A stretch of DNA of 64,000 bases from Rhabdophis nuchalis (GCA_039707465.1 CM077643.1:374703419-374767418); one strand, 5' to 3'; shown: positions 10,830-23,203, counted from the stretch's first letter. The notes: generated by a model from the letters alone, not told the origin. A program made the numbers and translations.

Positions 10830-13800
10830 GGTTTCCTCTCTGAGCAGTGTTTTCTATTTGCTATGGTCTGGAAGTAGTGGACTACAATCTCCATTATGGC
10901 TGTCTGGAGATGATAAGAGTTGTAATTCAGGACCCTGGAGAAGCAGCAAGCTCATAATTATTTTAGCCCCTCCTCTCCCATTCCTGCATTTCAGGCAGCT
11001 TCTAAATATAACACAAATCCAGGTGTGGGTGTGGGTGTTTTTAAATGTAACTGGTGACACTAAAACCAGAGTAAAACAATGTTACAATAGATAAATATGG
11101 AATCTAAAAATCCCCATACTGAATCATCTCAACTTGTATAAAGCACGGCTTTTCACAAATTTGAAGACGAAAAGATCAGGCTGTCAGGCCTGCAGCCATC
11201 TTTTCTGTTGAGTCTCTGGCCTACCACACTTTCTATTATTCTGCTATGCATTTTCTATTGTGGGAAAATGGGGGTTATAAGGAGTCACATACTATGTAGT
11301 TATAGCAAAATTCTTTCTAGAAAGCCAAGGTCATCCTGTCTCTGCACCTCTGCACCTGACCAAAATTGGAAGGGGTAGAACCGCCAGCATGGCAGCGGGA
11401 GATTGGACCATGTGATGGACTTGTGGGTGTGGGGGCAAGATTTTGAACTTTCAACTGGATGGGGAAAACCGGGAAGCTTTCAGATTTGGGTTTTCCCAGA
11501 TATGCAAGCATGGCTCTCTTAATAAATTGGAACTTTGAGCAATATTTTGCCTTGGACTCTGATTTACTTTTGGATGCTATTTGGAACCCTGACACAGGCA
11601 AATACTACTGAGGAAGTTTTTCAAAGTTGAGGTATAAACGGAAGACATCAATGGAGAGAAATCACAATGTAATAAGGCCTTTAAACATGCTGCAATTGAA
11701 AAGATGAGGTACCAAATCCAGATTGCAAAATCCAGATAATTACAGTTTTCTGTATTTTTTTGCTTCCACCTTATTGCTTGGATTTCTGAAATATAGATAT
11801 GATAACCATACTCTTACTTATTCCTCACCCACAGGTTTCACTGGCATCAACTCAGTGCTTAAAAGTACATGAAGGTTTGTGATATCTAAATATTACAGAA
11901 TTTGCTTCCTTTAATTTGCTGATAAGGAAACACTTTCTCGCCCAACAAGGGATTTAAGGCCAACAACAGCAACAACAGTGAAAGCCTACATAAACACACA
12001 GAGAACATGAAAGCATTTCATGTACATGGATATTTAAGGATATGAGTCACTCTAAGGCATTTGGATAAAATAAGTGACATAACAGTCATACAGTTGCTGA
12101 TTCCAAACAAATGAATGGCTTTGTTTTGATACAGAAACATTTGTACCAGTTGTGCAGAAGAAGTCTGAAATCACACTGCTCTTTCAGCCTTGCATCTTCA
12201 GATCTAATCTGCTACATGTCAAACATGTGGTGTCAGAAGAGGGAAATTTCTAGTAGGAAGAATGCCGAGGTTTTTTTAAAAACTTTGTCATCACTATCAC
12301 ATTCCAGAACTGTCTATATCACAAACCTTGGCCAGCAATAATCCTCAGCATATAATTTTCCTGGCAATTCTCATTTCCTAGGCTTTTAATCATGGTATCA
12401 CTATAGACATTTTTTCCTGGCTGAAATTTCCCAAAAACAAGGAATGGAGTAAACAAAGGTTCCTCCAATATTATTCTGAGACTCAAGAACTTAACCCTCT
12501 CGTACACCAATAAAACTAAGAGTGTGAAGTATGACAGTGTTAACAGGTTAAAAAGAAAATCCTGTATCTTGGAGATGTACCACTTATACCAAGGACAAAC
12601 ATTGTCAATGGGCACAAATGAGAGAATTTTCCCAAGCAATTTAACTGAATTCAGAACAAGGTAACCTAAACCATAGTTAAAGAAATGCCACCTGATAAAT
12701 ACACGTCCTTGGGGTAGGGGTGACTAATCAGAGACTGAAGTGTTTGCTGTGTAATGGTGAATAGACTGCCATGGCATTGTGCCAAAGAATAAAACATTTC
12801 AAGAGAAGATGACAAGAAATTCTTGTTTAACAGTAAATGGAATTAGCAAAGGGAGACGCAGGGAGTAGAAGCTTAAGAGGACAGAAATAACATCAGACCC
12901 TGAGAATTAATTTCCCTGAGATGTCTTGCTGAGAAAGCCAGTTTGTTTTCACAGTAGGTTTCAAGTTAAATGCTATTTAATAAACCAGTAAAAGCAAAGT
13001 TTTTGAAGCTTCAGAATACTGTAAGCCTACATAGATAAGGCCACTTGATAATGCTATCTAAATAACTGAAATATCCAAGAATCATCAATTATATGAAGCT
13101 TTCATTGCTATAAAAAATGCTCATTCAAAACCAATTTAGCATTGCAAGGGTAGTGACAAATAAAGCCTCTATGACAAGATATTAATCTCTATTCCCATTT
13201 TCAATTAAGAGATGCTTATAGACCAAGGAGAGCTGCTAGCCCACCTACATGTACAAAGAAAGGGACTTGTATCAAGTTTGATTACTGGGCCACCAGCTTG
13301 GCATTGTCGATACTGCTTGGTAAATGTTCCCAAGATATCAGGCAAGAATCCTGCCCAATTTTATCTCAATATCCCAAAGACTGAACTTCATTTCTGCATG
13401 CAGCTCAGTAGTATTTTCAGAGGAGGCTTGAAAAGTCAAACCTCATTTTTTTTAACCCTATGCAGCCTCTCAAGTGAAGACATTATGAAGAAAATGATAG
13501 AACCGTGTCATTAATTACACATCCAGAACTTGCAAATTACCCCTACAACCATTTAAGACCATGCTTTAAAAAAAAGCAAAAAGACTTGCATATTCAAAGA
13601 ACTAAGAGAAGGGGGGCGGGGCATGCTAGTGTTCTTGCTAGAGGAGACAGAGGAGAGGAAGAACAGAGACAAAACACAATGGAAGGAATGGCATGTGAAA
13701 TCCTGTGGCCAGATGCAGCTGATGTCTGCAGTAGTCATGAGACACCCACAACCCTCAACAGCTTTATGGTGTTTCTGCTATAAGCCAACCTGAGCAGAAG

Positions 13801-14404
13801 AACAAATATAATTTATCAAAAGCTTTAAAGCCAGCAGGACTTCTTGTTGACAATAGGAAGAAACACAACACAAGGCATTATGTGACTGAACTAAAAAAGA
13901 AAATCTATTGCAAAGAAACCCACAGTAAAATTCCTCCTAACCCAGCAATAGCAATGTGTGTGGAATAACATATAAACATTTAAACATCAGAATAGAACAG
14001 CATAGCCTTAATAGAAGAACAAAACCACAGAATGGTAATTGAACTTCTTTTCCCTACTGGTGTAGCTCACAAGTGACTGTTTTAAAGAAATATCAAGTCA
14101 CACATATAAGCATATGTCACACATATAAGCATACATATCAAACTCCTGCATTCCAACTTTATGTGGCACTTGATTTGAAGGTGTCTGAGGCATTATTTAC
14201 ACTTCATCTATTTATCCACACCTCCCCTAAAGGTCATTTTTAAAAACATTATAAATGAAGAAGTTTCTACTTATCTGCTGGCATCCAAAACGTGAAGTAA
14301 ATTCCATTTCAAAACACTGTTTAAGGGAGTGATGGTGCAAAAAGAATGGATTGCTTAGGCACACATTGCAACTCTTCCCTCTTTGCAGTTTGCCCCTAAT
14401 AGTG
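10830..14404. other. Non-coding DNA, few features
   Basis: A long stretch of diverged single-copy DNA. Bases 11320-11600 have a compact GC-richer composition with an AATAAA-like site at 11520 and could be an old retroelement fragment, but I cannot name it. Open frames at 12111, 12319, 13212 and 13505 lack domains, codon signal and splice context. Confidence 0.4.
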
Positions 14405-14545
14405 TTGGGGAAGCCGGCAGGAAGTCAGAAGTCATGGTCACCTGACATTTTCACTTAATGACCCATGCAGTCCTCATTTAACAACACTAACTGGGAATAT
14501 CAGAACTGTTGCTGTTAAGCAGTATGGTCACATGACACAGGACAA
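14405..14545. mobile_element. Decayed fragment of a TA-flanked DNA element
   Basis: Contains the GGTCACATGAC and CACTTAATGACC blocks typical of the elements at 37739-38103 and 38660-39028. No intact ends are visible. Confidence 0.45.
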
Positions 14546-14554
14546 TTAATCATA

Positions 14555-15195
14555 CAAATAGCTTGCCTTCCAAAGTTGTGGATGCTTCATTACTAGAGGG
14601 TTTTAAGAAGAGCCTGAACAGTCACTTGTCTGAAATGGTATAGGTCCTATACCCTATACTATAGGGCAGCGATGGCGAACCTTTTTAGGCTCGAGGGCCA
14701 TAAAGGGAAGAGCACAGGGGGTTCATGCACTGGCGTGCTGCACCCATAAGGCAATGCGCCCCCCCAGTGCGCATGCATGCATGACAAGTGCTCCCCACAT
14801 TTTTTACATGCTTTTTCCACACTCCCTAGGCTCCAGAGGTTTTATAGGAGCCCGAGGAGGGCGTAAACAGCCCCCCCCTGCCCCCCAGAGGCTTCAACAG
14901 CTTCCCTGAAGCCTCCGGAGGACTAAAAACGACGCTATGAGCAAACCGGAAGCTTCTATAAAGCCTGGGGAGGGCAAAAAAATGGCTTTAAAAATGACTA
15001 AATAAGCTGGCTAGCGTGCACATGTGTGCTAGCCAGCTGACAGGGCAACGCCTCGTGTGCCCTGCCAAATGGCTCCACGTGCCACCTGTGGGACGCGTGC
15101 CATAGGTTCGCCATCACTGCTATAGGGTCTCCTGCTTGAGAGGGGGCCAGACTAGAAGACCTTCAAGGTCCCTTCCAGCTCTATTCTGATTGATT
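14555..15195 (+). mobile_element. CR1 LINE 3' end, interrupted by a hAT element
   Basis: The left part (GCCTTCCAAAGTTGTGGATG ... CTGAAATGGTATAGG) and the right part (GGGTCTCCTGCTTGAG ... GACCTTCAAGGTCCCTTCCAG) are the C-terminal coding remnant and the 3' terminus of a CR1-type LINE. They are separated by the hAT element at 14667-15119. The tail is a degenerate TCTGATTGATT. All coding capacity is lost. Confidence 0.8.
14667..15119. mobile_element. hAT-type element (GATGGCGAACC family), copy 2
   Basis: A 453-bp element from CAGCGATGGCGAACC to GGTTCGCCATCACTG with a perfect 8-bp target duplication CTATAGGG (14659-14666 and 15120-15127). It is inserted in the CR1 3' region. The GC-rich interior has CCTCCGGAGG and CCCCAGGC-type repeats and no long frame. 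Confidence 0.9.
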
Positions 15196-15559
15196 TAATT
15201 GTTTCAGTTTGTGATGGAAATTCCAGTGCCAGTAACAATCATTAAGGAAGTTTATTTATACACATAATACTAGTTGCATTTTGATATCTGTGGTATTGAG
15301 TTCATGCCTACTGAGTTATGCCATGCCACTTGTTTTACCTGTAGTCTTTTTCCCTGTAGGACACACAGAAAGAAAATTAAGCTGTTAGCTCAAAGAGTTT
15401 ACAATCAGAACAACAAAGTACAAGCTAATGCCCAAACAGCGATACTATGCGTATTTTCTATATAAATCAAAATCTGCATTTCTTTAATTAATCACTGGAA
15501 AGAAAATGCACTTCTCTGAAAAAAAAGAGTCTATGGATGATTACCCTTAATACAGATAA
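15196..15559. other. Non-coding DNA, nothing recognised
   Basis: No repeat or coding signal seen. Confidence 0.4.
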
Positions 15560-15705
15560 TGTGCAAATGATGCCAACAGCCTGCAAGATAGATGGGACTG
15601 AGAGAGAGTGACTGGCCCAAGTCTACCTCTTGAAATTTCATGGCTGAAGGTGGATTGAACCTGGGTCACCCCAGTTGCCAGCCAATATTTCATTACCCAC
15701 ACTTT
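15560..15705 (+). mobile_element. MIR-like SINE relic
   Basis: The segment GAGAGTGACTGGCCCAAGTC ... GGCTGAAGGTGGATTGAACCTGGGT matches the layout of the amniote MIR core (GTGACTTGCCCAAGGTC ... GGATTCGAACCCAGG). It is heavily diverged, which fits an ancient SINE. Confidence 0.65.
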
Positions 15706-16377
15706 CTCTTTATAAAATTTCTAGCTTAACATTTGAAAGCAAGTCCTTTGCACTGCACTTTGAAGAGTCTGCTGCACTGTAGCTGCGGGGGGGAAAAACC
15801 AATAGGATGAATCAAAGCAGCATATATCCAGATGATGCAATATGGCAACAGTCTCTAGAAGAAAGTGATGCTGGGTGCTGCCAAGTTTCAAATTAGCTCC
15901 CTGCTTCATTAAAAACAGCAGTGCTGTTGACAAATTCCCCCCACGTCTTACCACCTACATCACCCAGTGGAGGCAGAGAAGCCCAACAATTGTTTATTTC
16001 TGTTGCTTCCTGCTGTTTTTTTGTTTCTTTTGAAAATTTTGTCTTCTGAAAATTTTTTAGGAGGGCTGAGGACTCCTGTTAACATTGATTCCAAGGTAAC
16101 AGCTAATATTCAGACTGTAGCTGAGATACTTTGCTTCTGTATAGCAGAGGTCTGCACATTTTCCAAGCCATGGGCTGGCTTTCATCTGTAAGTATTGTGT
16201 TGATCATACAGTACAACATTTAGTGTCATACATTGCAATTTAACATTAGTATTTGATTACATTAACAAAGGTCACATGATTTTCCCTCAAGCAGTGATGG
16301 CAACTTTTAGAGGGCATCTGTGGGCACGTCCAAAACCTCTCCATAGACTGCAGCTGGTGTGCTGCTGTGTGTGGCAG
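15706..16377. other. Non-coding DNA, hAT end fragment
   Basis: Mostly featureless. Bases about 16294-16390 begin CAGTGATGGCAACTTTTAG and may be a decayed left end of the GATGGCGAACC hAT family. Confidence 0.35.
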
Positions 16378-17105
16378 CAGTCAAAAAAGCTAATACAATC
16401 CTTGGTTGTAGAAACAGAGGCATAGACTCAAAATAATGTGAAGTATTATTACTGCTTTATAAATTCTTAGTGAGACCACACCTGGAATACTGCATCCAAG
16501 TTTGGTCACCACATTACAAAAAAGATGCTGAGACTTTGGAAAAACTGCAAAGAAGAGCAACTAGGATGATTAACGGTCTGGAGACAAAAACATAAGAAGA
16601 TCGGTTTCATTATTTGGATATGGCCAGTCTAGAGAAAAGGACTAGGGGTGACATGATAGCAGTATTCAAGTATTTGAGGCACTGCCACAATGAAGATGAG
16701 GTCAACTTATTTCCAAAAGGCAAGATAAGAAACACTGGATGAAAGCGCTGAAGGAGAAAAGCAACTTGGAATTAAGGAGAAACTTCCTAACAGTGAGGAC
16801 AATTAACCAGTGGAACAGTTTGCCTTCAGAAGTTGTAGGTGTTTCATCATTGGAGGTTTTTAAGAAAAGATGGGACAGCCACCTGTCTGAAAAGGTATAG
16901 GGCAGGGATGTCCAAACTTGGGAACTTTAAGACTTATGGACTTCAACTCCCAGAATTCCCCAGCCAGCATAGCTGGCTGGGGAATTCTGGGAGTTGAAGT
17001 CCACAAGTCTTAAAGTTCCCAAATTTGGACATCCCTGGTATAGGGTCTCCTGCTTGAGGAGGGGGTTGGACTAAAAGACCTCAAAGGTTCCTTCCAGCTC
17101 TATTC
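16378..17105 (+). mobile_element. CR1 LINE 3' end with nested MITE
   Basis: This is the last part of a CR1 reverse transcriptase frame, now interrupted by stops and shifts. Recognisable pieces are the region translating to [13 protein letters not shown] and the [10 protein letters not shown] block, followed by the NQWNSLP-like region and the CR1 3' terminus GGACTAAAAGACCTCAAAGG. The palindromic MITE at 16903-17037 splits it. The tail is a long (GATT)n array. Confidence 0.85.
16903..17037. mobile_element. Palindromic hAT-type MITE, copy 3
   Basis: A 135-bp foldback starting CAGGGATGTCC and ending GGACATCCCTG. The arms of about 65 bases have two mismatches. The 8-bp target duplication GTATAGGG (16895-16902 and 17038-17045) is exact. 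It lies inside a CR1 3' end. Confidence 0.92.

Positions 17106-17150
<45 letters not shown>
17106..17150 (+). repeat. (GATT)n tail of a CR1 copy
   Basis: About eleven GATT units directly follow the CR1 terminal CTCTATTCT, so the microsatellite was seeded or extended from the LINE tail. Confidence 0.85.
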
Positions 17151-19507
17151 CTAAAATGCTAGTTGCATATTGAATGGTCTGGAAAAGTTTCCCAACCTCC
17201 CACTCACTTCAGTATATACATATCTAGATACATATCCATCACACTGTTCTCTTTTAAAGTATTGTGCATAGCCCTGAAATGGAGTAAGTAATAGAAAACA
17301 ACAGGCATTAAAGATATGTGGTAAGAAAAGGAAATACACACACATACTCAGGAAAGAAAAAAAGAGAAAAAGTGAAGAGAAGAGGGGGGGGGGAGAAAAA
17401 AGATAGAAAAAATGACATCTGACTTTTTTCAATAAGACATAGATGTCAAAGTCTTTTCGTTCATGAAGGTTGTCAATTTTTCCATCTCTAATTCTCTAGC
17501 TAATTTTACCACAATTTATTCAATTTGTAAAATTGAATTTTTGAGCTATTTGTAAAAATAATAAAATGGGGTGCAAATAAATAGATAGATATGAATGAAT
17601 GAATGAATGAATGAATGAATGAATGAGTGAATGAATGAATGAATGAATGAAAAGTTATGTAAAAATCTTTTCTACAAGATTCCAAGTGGAATCTTTCATT
17701 TTTATCTCAAGGGGTGAAGACTTGGTGTGGTGGGGTTTGGTTTTTTTTGTATTTTATTTATTATATTTGTTTTCTTCTCATCTCACTATAAGGCGATTTC
17801 ATTGTTGTAGCCCAGAATGCATAATGCATAAGTTGACATATTCATCATTTTTATGCTGCATGTTCTTCAAAGGATTGGATAACTTGAAAAAAATAAAATG
17901 GAGGAGAACGACAATATGATTTACTCCATTTTTATTCAAACAAATAAATCCTTGGGAGGTTTTGCCTTCCATAACACTTCCTTCCTATTTGTAATAAGAG
18001 TTTTAGTTGGTAGACAGATGATATTTCAACTGAACGATGCAAAGGGTTATGCTTTGGGGGGAAACAATGTCAGAACCTTAAAAAATCTGATGCCAGACAA
18101 GACAATATGCAATGTTATTTTTATCTGATGAAATAAATTAAGTAATAAAAATATGGTGAGATGGGGAGACAAAGAATACGGCAAAAGATGGGGCTCATCA
18201 TGTTGCCCAGAGAGCCAACCCATCTTCCTCATCCAGATCAGACTTGGAATATGGGAATGACCTTGATAGAATACTCCTTTTTGATGCTTGAATGGAGGCG
18301 CAGACCATCACTGATGAACAAGTGAATAACAGCAAACTTTTACACACACACCTTTCAAAATGGTAGCGATGAGATATTTTCAAGGGCTCCAACGTTCCTT
18401 TATCAATGCCTCTTTGAACTGAATAGCAAGATTAAAATATAGCACTCCTTCTGATAAATTTTTGTCAGTGCTAGCAGTGAATACAAACAAAGGCTTGTGA
18501 CCCCTAGCATCCACCCTGCAAACCATAAAGAATAGATGTAGAAATATAAAGATGGCAGCTTTATATGCAACTCAAAGAGATAAAAATGAGACCTTCACAC
18601 CCAATTGAATTGCACCTATATGTCGCATTCTCTCTTTTTTTTTTGATGGGCTGGAGTTAAAGCAAAAGGAATGCTAGATTACATTCCCCTTATCCCATTC
18701 ATTTTTGCTGCCTTGCAACATAAAAACTGCATGAGGAAAGCAGAAAATATATTAATATTTGAAGGAATTTAAAAAATTATCTTTATTTATTAGTGCTGTC
18801 CTACCATTCCTAATAATTTTGCATCATTCAGAATATTTTGTAACAATTTAAAACTGTGATAAAATATAAACAATGCATTTAGTAAAAAGGAAATAATATA
18901 AAAGAAGAAAAAATTAACAAGATTAAAAACCACAATCAAAGAACTGCATGTGGTAGATGAAATCCTGCCAAAATAAAATGGCTCCCCACAATTTACAAAT
19001 CACACTTGGGGTCATCTGTCAATCATACCTATATTCTTTGTGGAAGACAGAACTTCCAATGAGGTGAGGAAAGCTAGTGGCTGCATTTTCTCTGCTCCAT
19101 GTTGATAGCAAAGTATTTCAGCCTTAAACGCAGCCGAATGTCTGAAAAGAATGCACCAGTTCTGGAAAAATAGTACTCATAGTCATAGATGCCTTGAATG
19201 CAACCCCAAAACAATTGGAGCCCCACTTGAACATCATCGGCATTGACAAAATCATCATTAGGTCAATTGTTAAAGGCAGTTTTACTCAGAACAGCTTACA
19301 TCCTACATAGGCCAAGTCCTTGAGTGAGACTCAATAAGTGGATTAAAATGCTACATCCAGTGTAAACATCTGACTGACTGTACAATAAACTATCAAGCGC
19401 CAGAGAAATCAGGATATTCAGGCTGTTCAAATAAGTATAAAGATATATTGTAAACTTAAAAAGCTGACCTACTAACAGTCAAGATAAATTAGCTGACTTT
19501 ACATATA
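17151..19507. other. Non-coding DNA with simple repeats
   Basis: Contains a purine-rich/G-run stretch at about 17340-17415 and the (TGAA)n array at 17591-17651. Open frames at 17151-17432, 17647-17919 and 17898-18128 are low complexity or featureless. Nothing else is supported. Confidence 0.4.
17591..17651. repeat. (TGAA)n microsatellite
   Basis: About fifteen TGAA units with one TGAG variant, following a short GATA run. Confidence 0.9.
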
Positions 19508-20006
19508 CAGTGGTACCTCGGTTCACGAACGCCTCTGTTCATGACCAATTCGGTTTACGAACAGAAATTTTCCAAAAAATGTGCTCCGGTTCACGAACAC
19601 CGTTTCGGTTCACGAACGGAAAAGTTCGTAAAAATATGCTCTGCTTCACGAACTCCGCCTCGCTTCACGAACTCCGCCTCGCTTCACGAACAGAAAAGTT
19701 CGTAAAAATGCTCGGGTTCACGAACTCCGTTTCGCTTCACGAACCGGAGCCGCGGACATTTTAAAAACAAGGTCAGAACGGATTAACCGGATTTACATTG
19801 AACCCTATGGGAAACTGTGCCTCTGTTCACGACCAATTAGGTTCGCGAACAGAGTCAGTTCAAGAATTACGACCAAAAAACAAGGTCAGAACGGATTAAC
19901 CGGATTTACATTGAACCCTATGGGAAATTGTGCCTCGCTTCACGACCAATTCGGTTCGCGAACAGAGTCAGTTCACGAATTAAGTTCGTGAACCGAGGTA
20001 CCACTG
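19508..20006. mobile_element. TA-flanked TIR element (TACCTCGGTTCACGAA)
   Basis: A 499-bp element starting CAGTGGTACCTCGG and ending CCGAGGTACCACTG. It is bounded by TA on both sides (19506-19507, 20007-20008), as expected for the Tc1/mariner superfamily including Tigger/pogo derivatives. The interior repeats TTCACGAAC many times and contains a tandem duplication with a period of 113 bases (starting near 19764 and 19877). It encodes no transposase. The open frame at 19510-19764 is an artefact of the repeated motif. Confidence 0.85.
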
Positions 20007-20008
20007 TA

Positions 20009-20763
20009 CAGTATATGGCAAAATAATGTGATCTGAATCAAGAATGCCACTTTAAATATAAACTGAGTTCACCTGGCCTAAAATAATATATATAGTTAAA
20101 GCTAAATTAAGGAAAAGCAATTAGGACTGTGACCACACTTCCAGAATCCCAGGAAATACCTTGCCTATCCCTACAGAGAGGGCTCGCGTGCCACAGGTTC
20201 GCCATCATGGGCCTAGATCAAGTACTGAAAGAAGCAACTAAAGGCAACAACTAAGCATTGCAACTGGCTTATAGAACCTACAATTTAATAATAATCTACA
20301 CATTGTAACTCAATTTGTTCTCTGGATGTGTCCTAGATTTGATCTATACTGACATCTACTACAGTTCCTGTTCCAAATCCATATGTCCTTCTGGAGGATG
20401 GTTGATACTAAGCTGTCTTTCCATCACATTGTCACAAACCTTTCAAACATGGACTGTCTCATTACTCACTTCCAATGTTTGCTGCTGCTTTGGTAGCGCA
20501 GAACTGAACAACACAGGTGGAGGCTAACATACTGCTAATTTTGAGGGTATGTGTGCATGTGTGTCAAATCTCTGCTGGCACATAAGAGTTTTTGAGAAAG
20601 CAAGGTAAGTTACATCTTCTCTTCTCCCACTTTCTCCTCCTCATTTGCAAAGTGAGATGCACAGCAACCCACCTTCCAGGTTGCAGTAAACAGAGAAAGA
20701 AGAATTTGTAAACGGCATTGTGCCCAAAATATAAAAGCGACAATAGGTATAAATACCATACAG
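20009..20763. other. Non-coding DNA, hAT end remnant
   Basis: Bases about 20183-20210 (CTCGCGTGCCACAGGTTCGCCATCA-like) are a short right-end remnant of the GATGGCGAACC hAT family. The rest is featureless. Confidence 0.4.
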
Positions 20764-20854
20764 CAGGGGTCTCCAATCTTTGCAACTTTAAGTCTGAAGG
20801 ACTTCAGCTCCCAGACTTCTCCAGCCAGCAAAGCTGAAGTCCTTCAGACTTAAA
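20764..20854. mobile_element. Palindromic hAT-type MITE, copy 8 (right arm truncated)
   Basis: The full left arm starts CAGGGGTCTCCAATC and carries the GTCTGAAGGACTTCAGC variant. The right arm begins but breaks off after CTTCAGACTTAAA, losing the outer ~25 bases and the terminus. No target duplication remains. Confidence 0.8.
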
Positions 20855-21555
20855 CAAACCTTTCAATTCTTTAAAAGAGTCCACAAGTTTTTTTTTTCTC
20901 TTTCAAGCCAATTTGGTAGGTCTATTTCTCTATTGCTCTCTCTTTTCCCTTTTTTAAATTCTGGCTGACTTTCATCACTGAAACCTGATGCAGAGAGTTA
21001 CTTTGTATTCTAAAGGCGTTATTTTAAGAAGAAACAATGCAAATTTTGATTTGGATGGCAGATGGCTGGCAGTTCACTGCTTGGCAGTGCAACATGTATT
21101 CTGTGTTAGAAAGTCAGAGCAGCAGGTAGTGCAGCTCCATTTGAAACAATCACAGATGCTAGGAAAGGAGCGGGGGAGGGGCACAAGCTGGTCAGGAAAT
21201 TAAGAACAGTAGTGAGACTCACAGGGGGAAAGAGAGAGACCATCGTTAACTGAAAGTTTCTTTTTTCAATCAGCACTTTTTTCTAAAAAAAAGAAAAGAA
21301 GAAAGAAGTGCGCGCGTGCACAAAAGTGAACAGGGTGATGAAAATCAGACCTCCTCTGAGCTCCATGGCTGCCAAGAGGTTTCTAGAAGTCTAGAAGAGG
21401 TTTATGTGCATCAGGCAGCCTTGCTTTTAAAAGGGTGGCACTAGCACCAGAAACGTTTTGGACAATTCATGGATAAATAATGAGGATCAAGTTGGAAATG
21501 TTCTTGTGGTCTATTTCTCTCTGAAGGCCCTTTCTTACTGAACACATAACATAGA
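20855..21555. other. Non-coding DNA, nothing recognised
   Basis: Poly-T and GAAA-rich runs near 20890 and 21280-21310. No feature supported. Confidence 0.4.
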
Positions 21556-21845
21556 ATACCAGAGTTCTTCTAGTCCAGGGGTCTGCAAAGTTGGCTCTTT
21601 TAAGACTGGTGGACTTCAAGCTATGCTGGCTGGGGAACTCTGGGAGTTGAAGTCCACCAGTCTTAAAAGAGCCGACTTTGCAGACCCCTGTTCTAGTCCA
21701 ACCCCTGCTCAAGCAGGACACTCAATGCCATTTCAGACAAATGTCTGTCCAATTTCTTCTTTCAAAGTCTCCAGTGATGGACCAGCCACAACCTCTGAAG
21801 GGAAGCCATTGCACTGGTTAATTGTCCTCACTGTTAGGAATTCAG
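21556..21845 (-). mobile_element. CR1 LINE 3' end with nested MITE (reversed)
   Basis: Read on the minus strand, the sequence gives the CR1 terminus (CCTGCTTGAGCAGGGGTTGGACTAGAA) preceded by the decayed C-terminal coding region (GGCTTCCCTTCAGAGGTTGTG). The MITE at 21576-21690 interrupts it inside GGACTAGAA. Confidence 0.8.
21576..21690. mobile_element. Palindromic hAT-type MITE, copy 4
   Basis: A 115-bp foldback starting CAGGGGTCTGCAAAG. The outer ~44 bases of the arms match with one mismatch; the left arm has an internal deletion near the centre. The target duplication TTCTAGTC is exact (21568-21575 and 21691-21698). Confidence 0.92.
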
Positions 21846-23053
21846 TTGCATTATACTGTATATCTTGTACAGGCCAAAGCAAATCTGTTTTGCGACAGAG
21901 ATCCCCAGAAATACAGCAGTACAAATTGAAAATGGCAGAGCTTTAGAAAGTAGATAACACTGCATGTACTCCCACCAGCCCTGAATATCTCTGAGGGCAG
22001 TTCCTAGAGGTTACCTTTCATGTATAATTTTGATTTTGGGGAAGAATGGGGTTAGGACACTGGGCAACTTGATGGTAGTAGACTGGAAGTGTGTAAAACC
22101 AAAAGCACAATTTGAATTGGAAGCCATTTTGATTTAACAGGATCCAATTTAAAATGAGAATAATTTAAATACCTCCTGAACCAGGGTTAAATAGATCTTT
22201 TGAAAAGAATGCAGGTGAATGGGAAAATTTCCATTGGCAATGGAAGTCAATGTATGTATTTCTTCTGTAAATATTTAAATGTAAATTCATTTCTGTGGTA
22301 AGTTCACTTATCTGGCAGTGATTTTGATTAAATTTCCTCACAAATGCAAGTAAAGGTCTGATCAACTGTCATGCGGATTCCAGATTGATGGAAGATGCTC
22401 ATGGATGAAGAAAATACACTGTCCAAAAGAGACTGTGACTCATTTCTGAGATCCTGCTACCAGCATCTAGGTTTTAACTAGTTTATTTAACCAGTTAATT
22501 CCACTATCCCTTCCAAATACTGATAAATTTACAGGCATTGCAAATCACATTTTCCCCACTACAATTTTTTTTTTCAATATTCAAGCTAGGGAACACATTG
22601 GGAATTGCAACTTATGTTTTTAGATCTGGAGAGGATAGCTTCTCAGATCATATTTTTTTTTCCTGAATGCTAAGTACTGATAATACTTACCTCTGGTTAA
22701 TATTTTCAAGCTAAACTCTCAAATATTAAGATTCCCTCTCATTCTTTTATGATGTGTTTCATGAAAATTTCTGCTGAACCTGAATTTTTGTGCCTTCTTT
22801 TGTGCCTTTTTAATTAATCACAACAGCAATATTCTCATATTGTGGATGTTAGATACCAAATATTTTGTAGGAATATATTCTGGATACATTGTGGGAATTA
22901 AATCGCTATTTTCTGTTCCATTGCCATTGCACTGGCATAAAAGTTAGGACAACTATGGAATCTGGTTTAGAATGCTGTAAATTGTTTTTAATAAGTCTGG
23001 TTTTTATCCATTTTTGAGTGAGAAATGAGAGAAAAGTGCCCAGAAAAGGCTTA
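21846..23053. other. Non-coding DNA, nothing recognised
   Basis: AT-rich single-copy sequence without structure I can identify. Confidence 0.4.
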
Positions 23054-23061
23054 CAGTAGAT

Positions 23062-23195
23062 CAGGGGTGTCAAACTCACATTGTCACAGCATCGTCACAA
23101 CCATATCGGAACTTTTTCCCCCTTCACTAAACCAGGCATGGGCATGGCCAGAGTGTGAGGCATCCAGCCTGCGGGATGGGAGTTTGATATCCCTG
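23062..23195. mobile_element. hAT/Charlie-like element (GTCAAACTC ends)
   Basis: A 134-bp element from CAGGGGTGTCAAACTC to GAGTTTGATATCCCTG with an exact 8-bp target duplication CAGTAGAT (23054-23061 and 23196-23203). Confidence 0.88.
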
Positions 23196-23203
23196 CAGTA
23201 GAT

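Noticed and set aside
13212..13783. Two adjacent plus-strand open frames of about 100 codons
   Set aside because: No domain, no splice signals and unremarkable composition. At this length, open frames occur by chance in AT-moderate DNA.
17591..17651. Regular short repeats considered as a CRISPR-like or satellite array
   Set aside because: A plain tetranucleotide microsatellite without spacers.
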